Below are positions 27,184 to 35,831 of a DNA stretch of 64,000 nt, piece after piece; the first letter of the stretch is position 1, and the number at the start of each line of letters is the position of its first letter. Location: assembly GCF_017114985.1 (NCBI RefSeq), contig NZ_JABXKP010000052.1:62001-126000 (forward strand), given 5' to 3'. The stretch is from Nostoc sp. JL33 (lineage in GTDB: Bacteria > Cyanobacteriota > Cyanobacteriia > Cyanobacteriales > Nostocaceae). The notes beneath the pieces are model-generated. The model saw only the letters and a program-made list of their open reading frames with translations, was not told the DNA's origin and did not search any database. Position numbers and translations under genes: made by a program.

Positions 27184-27972
27184 ATGGAAACCTACAATCA
27201 ACGGTCTATTCGTACCATACAGGGAGCGAGTAGTCAAGAAACCTTTCAGGATACTGCTTTGGGTTTAGTTTCTACCCGCAGCTTTCCAGCGATCGTTGGT
27301 ACGGCGGATATGATGCTGAAATCGGCAGGAGTTCACCTAGTTGGGTATGAAAAAACTGGTAGCGGTCATTGTACTGCGATCGTCCGGGGTGGAATTGCTG
27401 ACGTGCGTCTGGCGGTAGAATCAGGTGTGCAAACGGCTGAACAGTTTGGCCAGTTGGTTTCTAGTTTGGTGATTCCCCGACCTTATCCCAACCTAGATAT
27501 AGTGCTTCCGATCACAACTCGTTTCACTAAATTGATGGAGGAGGGCAATTACAGCCGTCTGAGTAATCAAGCAATTGGTTTGGTAGAAACGCGAGGATTT
27601 CCAGCGATGGTAGGAGCATGTGATGCCATGCTGAAAGCTGCTGATGTTCATTTGGCAGCTTATGAAAAAATTGGTGCGGGTTTGTGTACAGCGATTATTC
27701 GCGGTTCCGTAGCAAATGTGGCGGTAGCAGTGGAAGCGGGAATGTTTGAGGCAGAACGCATTGGGGAATTGAATGCAGTGATGGTAATTCCTCGACCTCT
27801 GGACGAAATGGAGCTAACGTTGCCATTAGCAAGTTGCTGGATAGAAGAACGCGAACCGTTAAACTTGCCAGTAAATATTAAAGAACAAGTTGCAGAAATC
27901 GAAGTACTAAGATTACCCGATTTAACCAAGCTACCTACAAAAGTTAAAGAAGAATTATGGAATGATGAATGA
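27184..27972 (+). CDS. ccmO: Carboxysome shell protein CcmO with two BMC domains
   Basis: A 262-residue tandem-BMC shell protein, expected to form pseudohexameric trimers in the facets. Domain 1 runs about residues 20-110 (ALGLVSTRSFPAIVGTADMM) and domain 2 about 135-220 (AIGLVETRGFPAMVGACDAM), each with a pore-side KTGSG or KIGAG loop. An acidic C-terminal tail follows. The ATG at 27184 has GGAG eight bases upstream and matches the family start better than an ATG at 27151. Last gene of the ccm operon. Confidence 0.93.
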   Translation: METYNQRSIRTIQGASSQETFQDTALGLVSTRSFPAIVGTADMMLKSAGVHLVGYEKTGSGHCTAIVRGGIADVRLAVESGVQTAEQFGQLVSSLVIPRPYPNLDIVLPITTRFTKLMEEGNYSRLSNQAIGLVETRGFPAMVGACDAMLKAADVHLAAYEKIGAGLCTAIIRGSVANVAVAVEAGMFEAERIGELNAVMVIPRPLDEMELTLPLASCWIEEREPLNLPVNIKEQVAEIEVLRLPDLTKLPTKVKEELWNDE

Positions 27973-28105
27973 TGAATGATCAATTTTGGAAAATCCTCAT
28001 TCAGCATTCATCGGGAGATGGAAGGCATCTTACGCTTTTGTTATTGTTCTGATAATAGCTTCTTAAATGCATAAGTAAAATACCTTTATCCTAATAGAGA
28101 TAATA

Positions 28106-28128
28106 GAGTTTTATCTATAATAAAACTC
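28106..28128. promoter_or_regulatory. Inverted repeat upstream of the LysR gene
   Basis: GAGTTTTAT-CTATA-ATAAAACTC is a perfect 9-bp inverted repeat, 92 bases before the LysR start and about 130 bases after the ccmO stop. It could be an operator for autoregulation or a weak terminator of the ccm operon. No T-run follows. Confidence 0.4.
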
Positions 28129-28219
28129 GTAACTTTCTGTGAGCATTGTTATATCATTTGCCAGTGTTCAGCAATACTAGTTTTATATCTATCAATCGCT
28201 ATTTAGAGGAGAATCACCC

Positions 28220-29161
28220 TTGAACCAAGCGACGCTGCACCAGTTAAAGGTGTTCGAGGCGGCGGCACGGCATAGTAGCTTTACTCGTGCTGCTGAGGAA
28301 TTGTTTCTCACCCAACCTACAGTTTCTATGCAGATCAAGCAACTAACCAAATCGGTAGGGTTGCCATTATTTGAGCAAGTGGGAAAGCGGTTGTATCTGA
28401 CGGAAGCTGGACGGGAATTATTTGCCACTTGTCGGCAGATTTTTGACAATATAGCCCAGTATGAAATGAAGGTGGCAGATTTAAAAGGGCTAAAACAGGG
28501 ACAATTACGCTTGGCAGTGATTACAACAGCAAAATACTTTATTCCACGTTTGTTAGGGCCGTTTTGCGAACTTTATCCAGGGATTGATATCTCGCTGCAA
28601 GTAACAAATCACGAACAAATTTTGGAACGGATGAGTCAGAATCTGGATGACTTATATATTATGAGTCAAATTCCAGACAATATAGATGTGACTTGTGAAC
28701 CATTTTTAGAAAACCCTTTGATAGTTTTTGCACCGAATAATCATCCGTTGTCCAAAGAAAAAAATATTCCTATACAACGCCTGTCTAACGAACCTTTTAT
28801 TATGCGGGAACCCGGTTCAGGAACTCGCCGCGCCGTCCAAAGGCTATTTGAAGAACAAGGGGTGACGGTAAAAGTCAAGCTAGAATTGGGAAGTAACGAA
28901 GCAATTAAACAAGCGATCGCAGGTGGTTTAGGTATTTCTGTTTTATCTCGTCATACCTTACTATCAGACACTTCAGAGTTTAGCATTTTAGATGTACAAC
29001 ACTTTCCTATTCAGCGACATTGGTACATGGTTTACCCAGCTGGCAAGCAGCTATCTATCGTCGCTCGTGCCTATTATGAGTATCTACTAGCTGCGGCAAA
29101 GAATTTTGTTGAGCAAAATACTGATACTACTTCTAGTACGCTTGAACCAACTCACAAGTAA
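28220..29161 (+). CDS. rbcR: LysR-type transcriptional regulator of the CmpR/RbcR group
   Basis: A 313-residue LysR regulator: N-terminal winged helix-turn-helix (HSSFTRAAEELFLTQPTVSM) and a periplasmic-binding-protein-like effector domain with RLAVITTAKYFIPRLLGPFC and LGSNEAIKQAIAGGLGISVL, closely matching cyanobacterial CmpR/RbcR proteins. These sense carbon status (for example RuBP or 2-phosphoglycolate) and control bicarbonate transport, ccm and rbc genes. The start is a TTG preceded by AGAGGAGAA. Its place next to the ccm operon supports control of carbon acquisition; which of the CmpR and RbcR names applies is uncertain. Confidence 0.88.
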   Translation: MNQATLHQLKVFEAAARHSSFTRAAEELFLTQPTVSMQIKQLTKSVGLPLFEQVGKRLYLTEAGRELFATCRQIFDNIAQYEMKVADLKGLKQGQLRLAVITTAKYFIPRLLGPFCELYPGIDISLQVTNHEQILERMSQNLDDLYIMSQIPDNIDVTCEPFLENPLIVFAPNNHPLSKEKNIPIQRLSNEPFIMREPGSGTRRAVQRLFEEQGVTVKVKLELGSNEAIKQAIAGGLGISVLSRHTLLSDTSEFSILDVQHFPIQRHWYMVYPAGKQLSIVARAYYEYLLAAAKNFVEQNTDTTSSTLEPTHK

Positions 29162-29267
29162 GATAATTCCTAATTCGTAATTAAGAATTCCCTAAAGGGG
29201 TTGACGGTTACACCGGGAAGCCTTGACAATTAACCAGCAGAATCATTAAAATGGGGGAAAACTGGCA

Positions 29268-30899
29268 GTGGTTAACCCGGAAATACCGTCTTGGCGCAAA
29301 ACAGTACAAAGCGAGATTGTAGCTGTTACCGTGTATTCTGACAGAGCATTGGTTACACGGCGGGGTGTAGTTGATTTAACAGGAATTGAACAGGAATTAG
29401 TAATTACCCCAGTGCCAGTGACTCTCGAAACTGAGTCTGTCAGGGTTAGCGGTACAGGTACGGTAGGGGTGCGCTTGGTGGGAGTTAGTAGCGATCGCAT
29501 TTACACTACTGAACCGATAGCAGACCGAGTAGCACATTTAACAAGGCAAATTCAGCAATTAGAAGCAGAAAAACGCCATCTGCAAGCCCAAGTGGATGCT
29601 TTAGCATTGCAGTCTAGTTTTATTGCCGGCTTACGTGAAAAAACAGAAGAACCCTTTTCACAAAGTTTGTCTCGGAAAAATCTCAGCCTCAGCGAAACTT
29701 TGGATTTCCTCAACTTTCTCGGAAGCCAGTATAGTGAGTATGCGATCGCATCTGGAGAGTGCAAAACCCAACAGCAGGAATTAGACAAACAACTGCAAGC
29801 ACTCCACACCTCATTGCAAAAAATCCAAACACCCCTTATTAAAGAAAGTTTTAACTTAGTTGTAGCGGTTGAAGTTACGGGTGAAGGGAAATTTGAATTA
29901 GAGCTATCATACTTAGTGAATCGCGCTAGTTGGACTCCCCTTTATGACTTGCGCTTTAGCACTACCAGCGATATTGTACATCTGAGCTACCTTGCAGAAA
30001 TCACTCAAAGCAGTGGCGAAGATTGGATTGGTGCAAATCTCACCCTTTCTACCGCTAAACCAGGATTAGGTACACTTCCACCCCAACTTGAACCCTGGTA
30101 TATTGATACCCCACGTCCACAAATAGCGGCGCGACGACGATTTGCAGCCCAGCCGCCACTGCTGCCTAGTATAGCAGAACCGCCTGCTTCTGCTGCCAGA
30201 ACGGATTGGCAAGGACAAGACGAAGTTACAGAGGATAGTCTTATCCCAGCAGAAACCGTGACAGCAGAAGTATCCAAACAAGGGAGTGTAGTTACTTTTA
30301 AATTGAATAGTGGTGGTAACATTCCCAGTGATGGCGCACCCCATAAAACTACAATTTTCAACGATGATTATTCTTGTAGTTTTGATTATGTGGCAATGCC
30401 GCGCTTGGTAAGCTTTGCTTATTTACAAGCTAATGTGAAAAATAGTCCCAACGGTGCGACTTTGTTAGCAGGTAAAGCGAATATTTTCCGCGACAATGTT
30501 TTTATTGGGACAACTCAGTTAGAGAATATTGCACCAGGGCAAGAGTTTAAACTTAATTTAGGAATTGACGAAGGTTTAAAAATTGAGCGCGATTTAGTTG
30601 AGCGTCTGGTAGACAAAAGATTGATTAGCAACCAGCGCCGGATTACTTATAGTTATCGGTTGATAATAACTAACTTACTCGACAAAGAAGTAAATCTGAA
30701 ACTAACTGAACAATTGCCGGTTAGCCGCAACGAGCAAATTAAGGTGCGCCTCAGTCGCAGCAACCCACAAATTCAACTTGGTGAAATGGGGATTTTAGAA
30801 TGGCAGTTAGCTCTTCCACCCCAAGAGCGACGAGAGATATATTACCAGTTTAATGTTGAATATCCACCTGAGTTAATGGTAGTTGGGTTAGATATTTAG
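29268..30899 (+). CDS. MuiA-family (DUF4139/DUF4140) protein
   Basis: A 543-residue protein of the mucoidy-inhibitor MuiA family, function unknown. The N-terminal DUF4140 strand region (VTVYSDRALVTRRGVVDL) is followed by a coiled coil (about residues 85-185) and the DUF4139 beta-rich part (ELSYLVNRASWTPLYDLR, then GEDWIGANLTLSTAKP). No signal peptide is seen. The start is a GTG with GGGGA about a dozen bases upstream. It stands alone on the + strand after the LysR gene. Confidence 0.85.
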   Translation: MVNPEIPSWRKTVQSEIVAVTVYSDRALVTRRGVVDLTGIEQELVITPVPVTLETESVRVSGTGTVGVRLVGVSSDRIYTTEPIADRVAHLTRQIQQLEAEKRHLQAQVDALALQSSFIAGLREKTEEPFSQSLSRKNLSLSETLDFLNFLGSQYSEYAIASGECKTQQQELDKQLQALHTSLQKIQTPLIKESFNLVVAVEVTGEGKFELELSYLVNRASWTPLYDLRFSTTSDIVHLSYLAEITQSSGEDWIGANLTLSTAKPGLGTLPPQLEPWYIDTPRPQIAARRRFAAQPPLLPSIAEPPASAARTDWQGQDEVTEDSLIPAETVTAEVSKQGSVVTFKLNSGGNIPSDGAPHKTTIFNDDYSCSFDYVAMPRLVSFAYLQANVKNSPNGATLLAGKANIFRDNVFIGTTQLENIAPGQEFKLNLGIDEGLKIERDLVERLVDKRLISNQRRITYSYRLIITNLLDKEVNLKLTEQLPVSRNEQIKVRLSRSNPQIQLGEMGILEWQLALPPQERREIYYQFNVEYPPELMVVGLDI

Positions 30900-30946
30900 C
30901 TATTTCGCCTTAAGAGGATGAATGAACAAGTCTAATTTATTAATAG

Positions 30947-31021
30947 CCAGGCGACTAGAAGTCGCGCGCCAGGTGCTTCAAGTCGGGCATTGCCCGCCCA
31001 ACGCACTGGCTTGGCTACACA
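30947..31021 (+). repeat. About 74-bp dispersed repeat, copy 1
   Basis: CCAGGCGACTAGAAGTCGCG through GCACTGGCTTGGCTACACA. It has an almost perfect inverted counterpart at 43141-43215 (one difference seen in about 72 bases). Both copies adjoin CCACCTCCGTGGG palindromes. The 580-bp gap 30900-31479 consists mainly of this and related repeats (31027-31045, 31200-31260); no gene is seen. Confidence 0.85.
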
Positions 31022-31479
31022 AACAAAACCCACCTCCGTGGGTTAAAAGCCTTGATTTTGTATTAAGTAGAGCGGTGTGAATAATTCAAGGTTTGTAGTG
31101 AGGGCTTCAGCCATCATTTGAGGACTAAAGTCCTCACTACGAACTAATCTCAAGATTTTTTACATTACTTAATCTAGTTTGATTTATTCTCACCGACTTA
31201 CTTAGTCCACGGAGGTGGACTTCTCTGCGAGACGCTGTTCGCGTTCGTTTGTGTAGTAGCGTACTCCTACGGAGAAGCAAGCTACACGCAGTGTGCCGCA
31301 GGCAATTCTATTCGCCCAAGACTTGTTTGCTTGCGGAAAACACCAAAATGAGTAAGTCAAATGCCATTTTGTGAAAGCATTTAAGTATTTTCAGAAAGTA
31401 ATCAGCAAATATAAGTGACGATTAAAAATCGGCTCCTCACTGGTAGGCTAAACTTATAGCAGTAAGACTACTTGCCGCC

Positions 31480-32148
31480 ATGTCTGTCACCAAAGATTTT
31501 CAAGTCCCAAAAGATGTTATATTTCCGCCAGGGAATTTATATAGTGATGAACCGCCTTTGGAAACTGACTTGCATCGGCTACAAATGACACTGCTGATTC
31601 AATGCTTGGAGTGGTTGTGGCAAAATCGCAACGACTTTTATGCATCAGGTAATCTCACTATTTACTACAGTCCACGCCAGCGCAAATCAGAAAACTTCCG
31701 GGGGCCAGATTTTTTTGTAGTACTGGGGACTGAACGTAAACCCCGTAAAAGCTGGGTTGTTTGGGAAGAAGATGGCAAATATCCCAATCTAATTATAGAA
31801 ATCCTCTCGGATAGCACAGGTGACACTGATAAAGGCTTAAAAAAACAAATTTACCAAGATATCTTTCGCACACCAGATTACTTCTGGTTTGACCCGGAAA
31901 CCTTGGAATTTACAGGGTTCCATTTGCTTGATGGTAAATATCAACCCCTGGAACCCAATCCCGAAGGCTGGTTGTGGAGTCAACAATTAGGATTATATTT
32001 AGGGGTTTATCAAGAAAATTTACGCTTTTTCACGCCTGAAGGAGAACTTGTTCCGACACCGGAAGAAGTGGCACAACAGGAAAAGCAACGCAGCGATCGC
32101 TTGGCAGCAAAACTGCGAGAATTAAATATAGATCCAGATACTATTTAA
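31480..32148 (+). CDS. Uma2-family (DUF820) putative endonuclease
   Basis: A 222-residue paralogue of the protein at 16975-17676. Key segments are RGPDFFVVLGTERKPR (conserved P-D), NLIIEILSDSTGDTDKGLKK (E-I-L-S) and YFWFDPETLEFTGFHL, and it has the same C-terminal SDRLAAKLRELNIDPDTI tail. It may carry a PD-(D/E)XK-like fold; the role is unknown. Confidence 0.87.
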   Translation: MSVTKDFQVPKDVIFPPGNLYSDEPPLETDLHRLQMTLLIQCLEWLWQNRNDFYASGNLTIYYSPRQRKSENFRGPDFFVVLGTERKPRKSWVVWEEDGKYPNLIIEILSDSTGDTDKGLKKQIYQDIFRTPDYFWFDPETLEFTGFHLLDGKYQPLEPNPEGWLWSQQLGLYLGVYQENLRFFTPEGELVPTPEEVAQQEKQRSDRLAAKLRELNIDPDTI

Positions 32149-32185
32149 CCTCCGCGCTGTCTTGCTTGAGCCTTGAACACGAATG

Positions 32186-32386
32186 CTATGGATCTTCAGG
32201 AAAAACCCATTTTGGCGGTTCCGTTATTTTTTTCCGCAGACGTTCTTGTGCCAACTCCAACATTTTGTCTAAGGGAGTCTCTTGAATAAACTTTGCAGTC
32301 GCCTCTCTAAACTCGATATTGGGGCATTTATCCCCTAAAACACAACCGTTAACACAGGCTTGGGCGCAGTTAATTTTTTGCTCCAC
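32186..32386 (-). CDS. Small cysteine-rich conserved protein
   Basis: 66 residues from a GTG start with AGAGGA eight bases upstream. Four cysteines cluster near the N-terminus in the pattern C-x3-C-x3-C-x5-C (CAQACVNGCVLGDKC), suggesting a metal or iron-sulfur site; the rest is helical and charged (ATAKFIQETPLDKMLELAQE). The protein is unrecognised. It is convergent with the upstream Uma2 gene and divergent from mnmE. Confidence 0.65.
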   Translation of the reverse strand: MEQKINCAQACVNGCVLGDKCPNIEFREATAKFIQETPLDKMLELAQERLRKKITEPPKWVFPEDP

Positions 32387-32570
32387 AGTAAATTCCTCTC
32401 TAAAAATTATGAGTTATGATTTTCACTCTTTACTATCAGGCATTACTCTCCAAGGTAAATTTTACCTTGCCAGCTGCTATCTTATTAGTCTAAATACTTA
32501 CCATTTAGAAAGCTATCGGTTATAAGTTATGATTTTTACTCCTAACTTTTCACTCTTATGAAGGGCGCTC

Positions 32571-33965
32571 ATGTCAGAAGTTTTTGCCACTACTGGAACC
32601 ATCGCTGCGATCGCTACTGCTGTTGTCCCCCAACAGGGTAGTGTTGGTATTGTGCGGGTGTCGGGTTCCCAAGCAATGGCTCTAGCTGAAACTCTCTTTC
32701 ACGCACCAGGGCGACAAGGTTGGGAAAGTCACCGGATTCTCTACGGTTACATTCGCCATCCCCAAACGCAACAATTGGTGGATGAAGCCTTGTTGCTAAT
32801 TATGAAAGCACCTCGTTCTTACACCCGTGAAGATGTAGTGGAATTTCATTGCCACGGCGGAATTATGGCAGTGCAGCAGGTGTTACAACTGTGTTTGGAA
32901 AATGGCGCAAGACTAGCGCAACCGGGAGAATTTACTCTCCGCGCCTTTTTGAATGGACGATTGGATTTAACTCAAGCCGAAGGTATAGCTGATTTAGTAG
33001 GAGCGCGATCGCCCCAAGCTGCCCAAAGTGCTTTAGCTGGTTTACAGGGAAAATTAGCTCATTCAATCCGGCAGTTACGCGCCAACTGTTTGGATATCTT
33101 GGCAGAAATCGAAGCTCGAATCGATTTTGAGGAAGACTTGCCTCCGTTGGATGATAAAGCAATCATATCAGAAATCGAGAAAATTGCCGCAGAAATCACT
33201 AGATTATTGGAAACCAAAGACAAAGGTGAGTTGCTACGGACTGGTTTAAAAGTGGCAATTGTGGGGCGTCCGAATGTGGGTAAGTCCAGCTTATTGAACG
33301 CTTGGAGCCGGAGCGATCGCGCCATTGTGACTGATTTACCAGGTACAACCCGCGATGTGGTGGAATCGCAGTTAGTTGTCGGGGGAATTCCTGTGCAAGT
33401 GCTAGATACTGCGGGGATTCGGGAAACAACAGACCAAGTGGAAAAAATTGGTGTCGAGCGATCGCGTCGTGCTGCCAATGCAGCTGATTTAGTGCTGTTG
33501 ACTATCGATGCTTCAGCAGGTTGGACGGAAGGCGATCGAGAAATTTACGAACAAGTACAACACCGTCCGTTGATTCTAGTGATTAACAAAATCGATTTAG
33601 TAGAAGAAAGCGAAAGAAAAACTCTTCAATCTCAAATCCAAAATCCAAAATCTAAAATTGTCACAGCAGCAGCCGAAAATCAAGGTATTGATGCTTTAGA
33701 AACAGCAATTTTAGAGATAGTTAAAGCCGAAAAAGTGCAAGCGGCTGATATGGATTTAGCCATTAACCAAAGACAAGCAGCAGCCTTAACTCAAGCTAAA
33801 ATTTCTTTGAAACAAGTACAAGAAACAATTGCCCAGCAGTTACCTCTTGATTTTTGGACAATTGACTTACGCGGTGCGGTTCAAGCACTAGGAGAAATTA
33901 CCGGAGAAGAAGTTACAGAATCAGTTTTAGATAGAATTTTTAGCAAATTCTGTATTGGTAAATAA
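32571..33965 (+). CDS. mnmE: tRNA modification GTPase MnmE (TrmE)
   Basis: A 464-residue GTPase that with MnmG installs the carboxymethylaminomethyl group on U34 of certain tRNAs. The N-terminal folate-binding domain is followed by helical and G domains: [14 protein letters not shown] (G1), [11 protein letters not shown] (G2), DTAGIRE (G3) and NKID (G4), with the C-terminal FCIGK motif whose Cys is typical. Between G4 and the G5 region (about residues 352-363) is a repeat-derived insert, [10 protein letters not shown], encoded by an AATCCAA heptamer array (33626-33659); it keeps the frame. Confidence 0.97.
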   Translation: MSEVFATTGTIAAIATAVVPQQGSVGIVRVSGSQAMALAETLFHAPGRQGWESHRILYGYIRHPQTQQLVDEALLLIMKAPRSYTREDVVEFHCHGGIMAVQQVLQLCLENGARLAQPGEFTLRAFLNGRLDLTQAEGIADLVGARSPQAAQSALAGLQGKLAHSIRQLRANCLDILAEIEARIDFEEDLPPLDDKAIISEIEKIAAEITRLLETKDKGELLRTGLKVAIVGRPNVGKSSLLNAWSRSDRAIVTDLPGTTRDVVESQLVVGGIPVQVLDTAGIRETTDQVEKIGVERSRRAANAADLVLLTIDASAGWTEGDREIYEQVQHRPLILVINKIDLVEESERKTLQSQIQNPKSKIVTAAAENQGIDALETAILEIVKAEKVQAADMDLAINQRQAAALTQAKISLKQVQETIAQQLPLDFWTIDLRGAVQALGEITGEEVTESVLDRIFSKFCIGK

Positions 33966-33976
33966 AGCGTACATTC

Positions 33977-34018
33977 ACAAGTAACCTAAATTTATATGTC
34001 TTTTATCGATGAAATTAA
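33977..34018 (+). repeat. 42-bp direct repeat, left copy (duplicated 5' end of the SDR gene)
   Basis: This 42-bp segment matches 34201-34242 with two differences. It includes TAACCTAAATT, ATG and the first seven codons (MSFIDEI) of the SDR gene downstream. The left copy reads on for about 21 codons into the palindromic element and stops. The two copies bracket the compact element at 34030-34138. Confidence 0.9.
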
Positions 34019-34029
34019 CTCATTGTTTT

Positions 34030-34138
34030 CTCGTTCCTATGCTCCGCATAGGAATGGCTGATTAGAGGCTCTGCCTCCAGTGAGATATTGAGTCAGAGCC
34101 TCAATGAATGCATTCCCATGCGGAGCATGGGAACGAGG
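34030..34138. mobile_element. Compact palindrome-ended small element (109 bp)
   Basis: Starts CTCGTTCC and ends GGAACGAGG. Each end carries a 21-bp palindrome, TTCCTATGC-TCC-GCATAGGAA (34034-34054) and TTCCCATGC-GGA-GCATGGGAA (34113-34133). Between them, GAGGCTCTGCCTC and GAGTCAGAGCCTC are partly complementary, so the entire unit can fold. It is the uninterrupted version of the element at 3745-4154. It encodes nothing. Confidence 0.8.
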
Positions 34139-34219
34139 AATCACAGCGACAGACAAGTTGGTACTTATTTTGTCTCTCGCTACGAATATAAAATACCTCT
34201 ACAAATAACCTAAATTCAT

Positions 34220-34990
34220 ATGTCTTTTATCGATGAAATTAATCCTATGAATGCATTGATTGTGGGAGCCAGCCGAGGTATTGGTTTAGGTTTTGTGAAA
34301 ATGTTGCTACAAGATGACAGAATAAGCAAAGTTTATGCAACTTCTCGTCAACCGGAATTAGCCCCCGATTTAATAGCTCTTGCAGGCAAACATTCTGAGC
34401 GATTAATTTGTCTAAAGATGGATATTACTGACGAGTTGCAGATTGTTGAAGCTGTTAAAAAAATATCTGCCCAAGTTGATAAACTGCATTTGGTAGTCAA
34501 CTGTGTAGGACTGTTGCATGAAGAGAATTTGCAACCTGAAAAAAGCTTAAGACAGATCAATTCAGAAAATTTGCTGCGCTACTTTCAAATAAATAGTATT
34601 GGTGCTGTCTTGTTGGCTAAACATCTATTGCCTCTGTTTCGTCATGGAGAACGCAGCGTGTTTGCGACTATTTCTGCTAAATTGGGGAGTATTGGCGATA
34701 ATCAACTTGGTGGATGGTATGGCTATCGCGCTTCTAAAGCAGCACTCAATATGTTGATGCGAACTGCGGCAATTGAGTATAAAAGAAGTTGTCCTAAAGC
34801 ATTAATAGTGACATTGCATCCTGGTACAACTGATACGCGCCTTTCCCGTCCTTTCCAGGGAAATGTACCTGCAGAACAATTATTTTCAGTGGAACGTACC
34901 GTTAGCCAATTATTGACTGTGATCGAACAGCTTCAAGAAGGTGATAGTGGACAGTTTTTCTCATGGAATGGAAACAGATTGCCTTGGTAA
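34220..34990 (+). CDS. Short-chain dehydrogenase/reductase, C-factor (CsgA)-like
   Basis: A 256-residue Rossmann-fold oxidoreductase with GASRGIGLGF at the nucleotide site, the NCVG strand end in place of NNAG, and a catalytic Y-x3-K in YGYRASKAALN. The closest general type is the C-factor/CsgA-like SDR group; the substrate is unknown. Its 5' end, including the first eight codons, is duplicated upstream (33977-34018). The ATG at 34220 is kept as the start because it lies in the intact copy; an internal ATG (MNALIVGAS) ten codons later is an alternative. Confidence 0.85.
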   Translation: MSFIDEINPMNALIVGASRGIGLGFVKMLLQDDRISKVYATSRQPELAPDLIALAGKHSERLICLKMDITDELQIVEAVKKISAQVDKLHLVVNCVGLLHEENLQPEKSLRQINSENLLRYFQINSIGAVLLAKHLLPLFRHGERSVFATISAKLGSIGDNQLGGWYGYRASKAALNMLMRTAAIEYKRSCPKALIVTLHPGTTDTRLSRPFQGNVPAEQLFSVERTVSQLLTVIEQLQEGDSGQFFSWNGNRLPW

Positions 34991-35035
34991 CTGCGTTACG
35001 CTGGGACTAGCGAAACTCACGTTGTAACCAAGCCT

Positions 35036-35365
35036 ATGAAGTTTTTTGTGCCAGCAGCCAAGGATGATATTAAAGCAGAGCAGGTATATAGTGCGATCGC
35101 TCAGTCCCTCAAAGCACCAATAACCGAAAAGCGTATTTGGAAGTTACAGTGGCGTGACAACGAAATTGATCTGGAATCCGAGGTAGGTAAACCTTTACCA
35201 CCTTCTTACCAAGCAGGGAAAGAGCTAGTTCTGGCAATCTTTGAGTGTGAAAACCTTTATAAGATTTGTACTCTTAGCCGTGGAGGAATAAAGGGAGAAG
35301 CTATTTTGGTTGGAAAAAACTCTCAATCCTCAGCAACCTATTTTTCAGATAATGTAAATAACTGA
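35036..35365 (+). CDS. Conserved hypothetical protein, 109 aa
   Basis: Begins MKFFVPAAKDDIKAEQVYSA and contains KRIWKLQWRDNEIDLESEVG; a small soluble protein with mixed alpha/beta character. I do not recognise a family. It follows the SDR gene by 45 bases on the same strand and could be co-transcribed. A 111-bp repeat begins 15 bases after its stop. Confidence 0.6.
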   Translation: MKFFVPAAKDDIKAEQVYSAIAQSLKAPITEKRIWKLQWRDNEIDLESEVGKPLPPSYQAGKELVLAIFECENLYKICTLSRGGIKGEAILVGKNSQSSATYFSDNVNN

Positions 35366-35380
35366 CTCTACATTTGAAGG

Positions 35381-35491
35381 TGCGATCGCATATTAAATAG
35401 AAGTGGATGCGTCACCGATAGCGTAGCGTTAGCGACGCAGAAGCGTCACAGCCCGTCGTAGACATCGCGCTGGTAGCATAGTAGATAAAAT
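35381..35491 (+). repeat. 111-bp direct repeat, left copy, before the toxin-antitoxin pair
   Basis: TGCGATCGCATATTAAATAG through GTAGATAAAAT. A second copy at 36292-36402 in the same orientation differs at only about four or five positions. It contains smaller repeats of the TAGCGTTAGCGACGC and CGTCGTAGACATCGC types. Confidence 0.9.
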
Positions 35492-35514
35492 CAGTTCACC
35501 CGAACTTTAAAGGT

Positions 35515-35829
35515 ATGACTAACATTCAGATTTCCTTACCTGAGTCGATGAAAGTCTTTGTCGAAGAACAAGTTGCTAAAGGCGGTTATGGTTCAGCCAG
35601 TGAATATTTTCAAGAGCTAATCTTTCAAGACCAACAGCACAAAGGTCAAGAAGGACAACGCACTCAGTTGATGGCGAAGTTTCACACACAAGGTCAACTG
35701 AATAATGAGGAGTTTGAACTAATTGCAGATAAGTTAGCTGACGAGTTTGCAGTATACTTTGGCTCAAATTTACCTGTACTGTCAGATTATGCTGTGACTC
35801 GTGAGAGTATTTATGAGGATCATCCTTAG
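35515..35829 (+). CDS. ParD/CopG-like type II antitoxin
   Basis: A 104-residue protein with an N-terminal ribbon-helix-helix DNA-binding domain (IQISLPESMKVFVEEQVAKG, then GYGSASEYFQELI), as in ParD antitoxins, and a longer acidic C-terminal half likely to wrap the toxin. It ends three bases before the PIN-toxin start, an arrangement typical of coupled toxin-antitoxin translation. It probably represses its own promoter, which would lie within or just after the 111-bp repeat upstream. Confidence 0.8.
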   Translation: MTNIQISLPESMKVFVEEQVAKGGYGSASEYFQELIFQDQQHKGQEGQRTQLMAKFHTQGQLNNEEFELIADKLADEFAVYFGSNLPVLSDYAVTRESIYEDHP

Positions 35830-35831
35830 CA

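Noticed and set aside
33059..33478. 139-codon frame antisense to mnmE
   Set aside because: Shadow of a conserved gene; no ribosome site.
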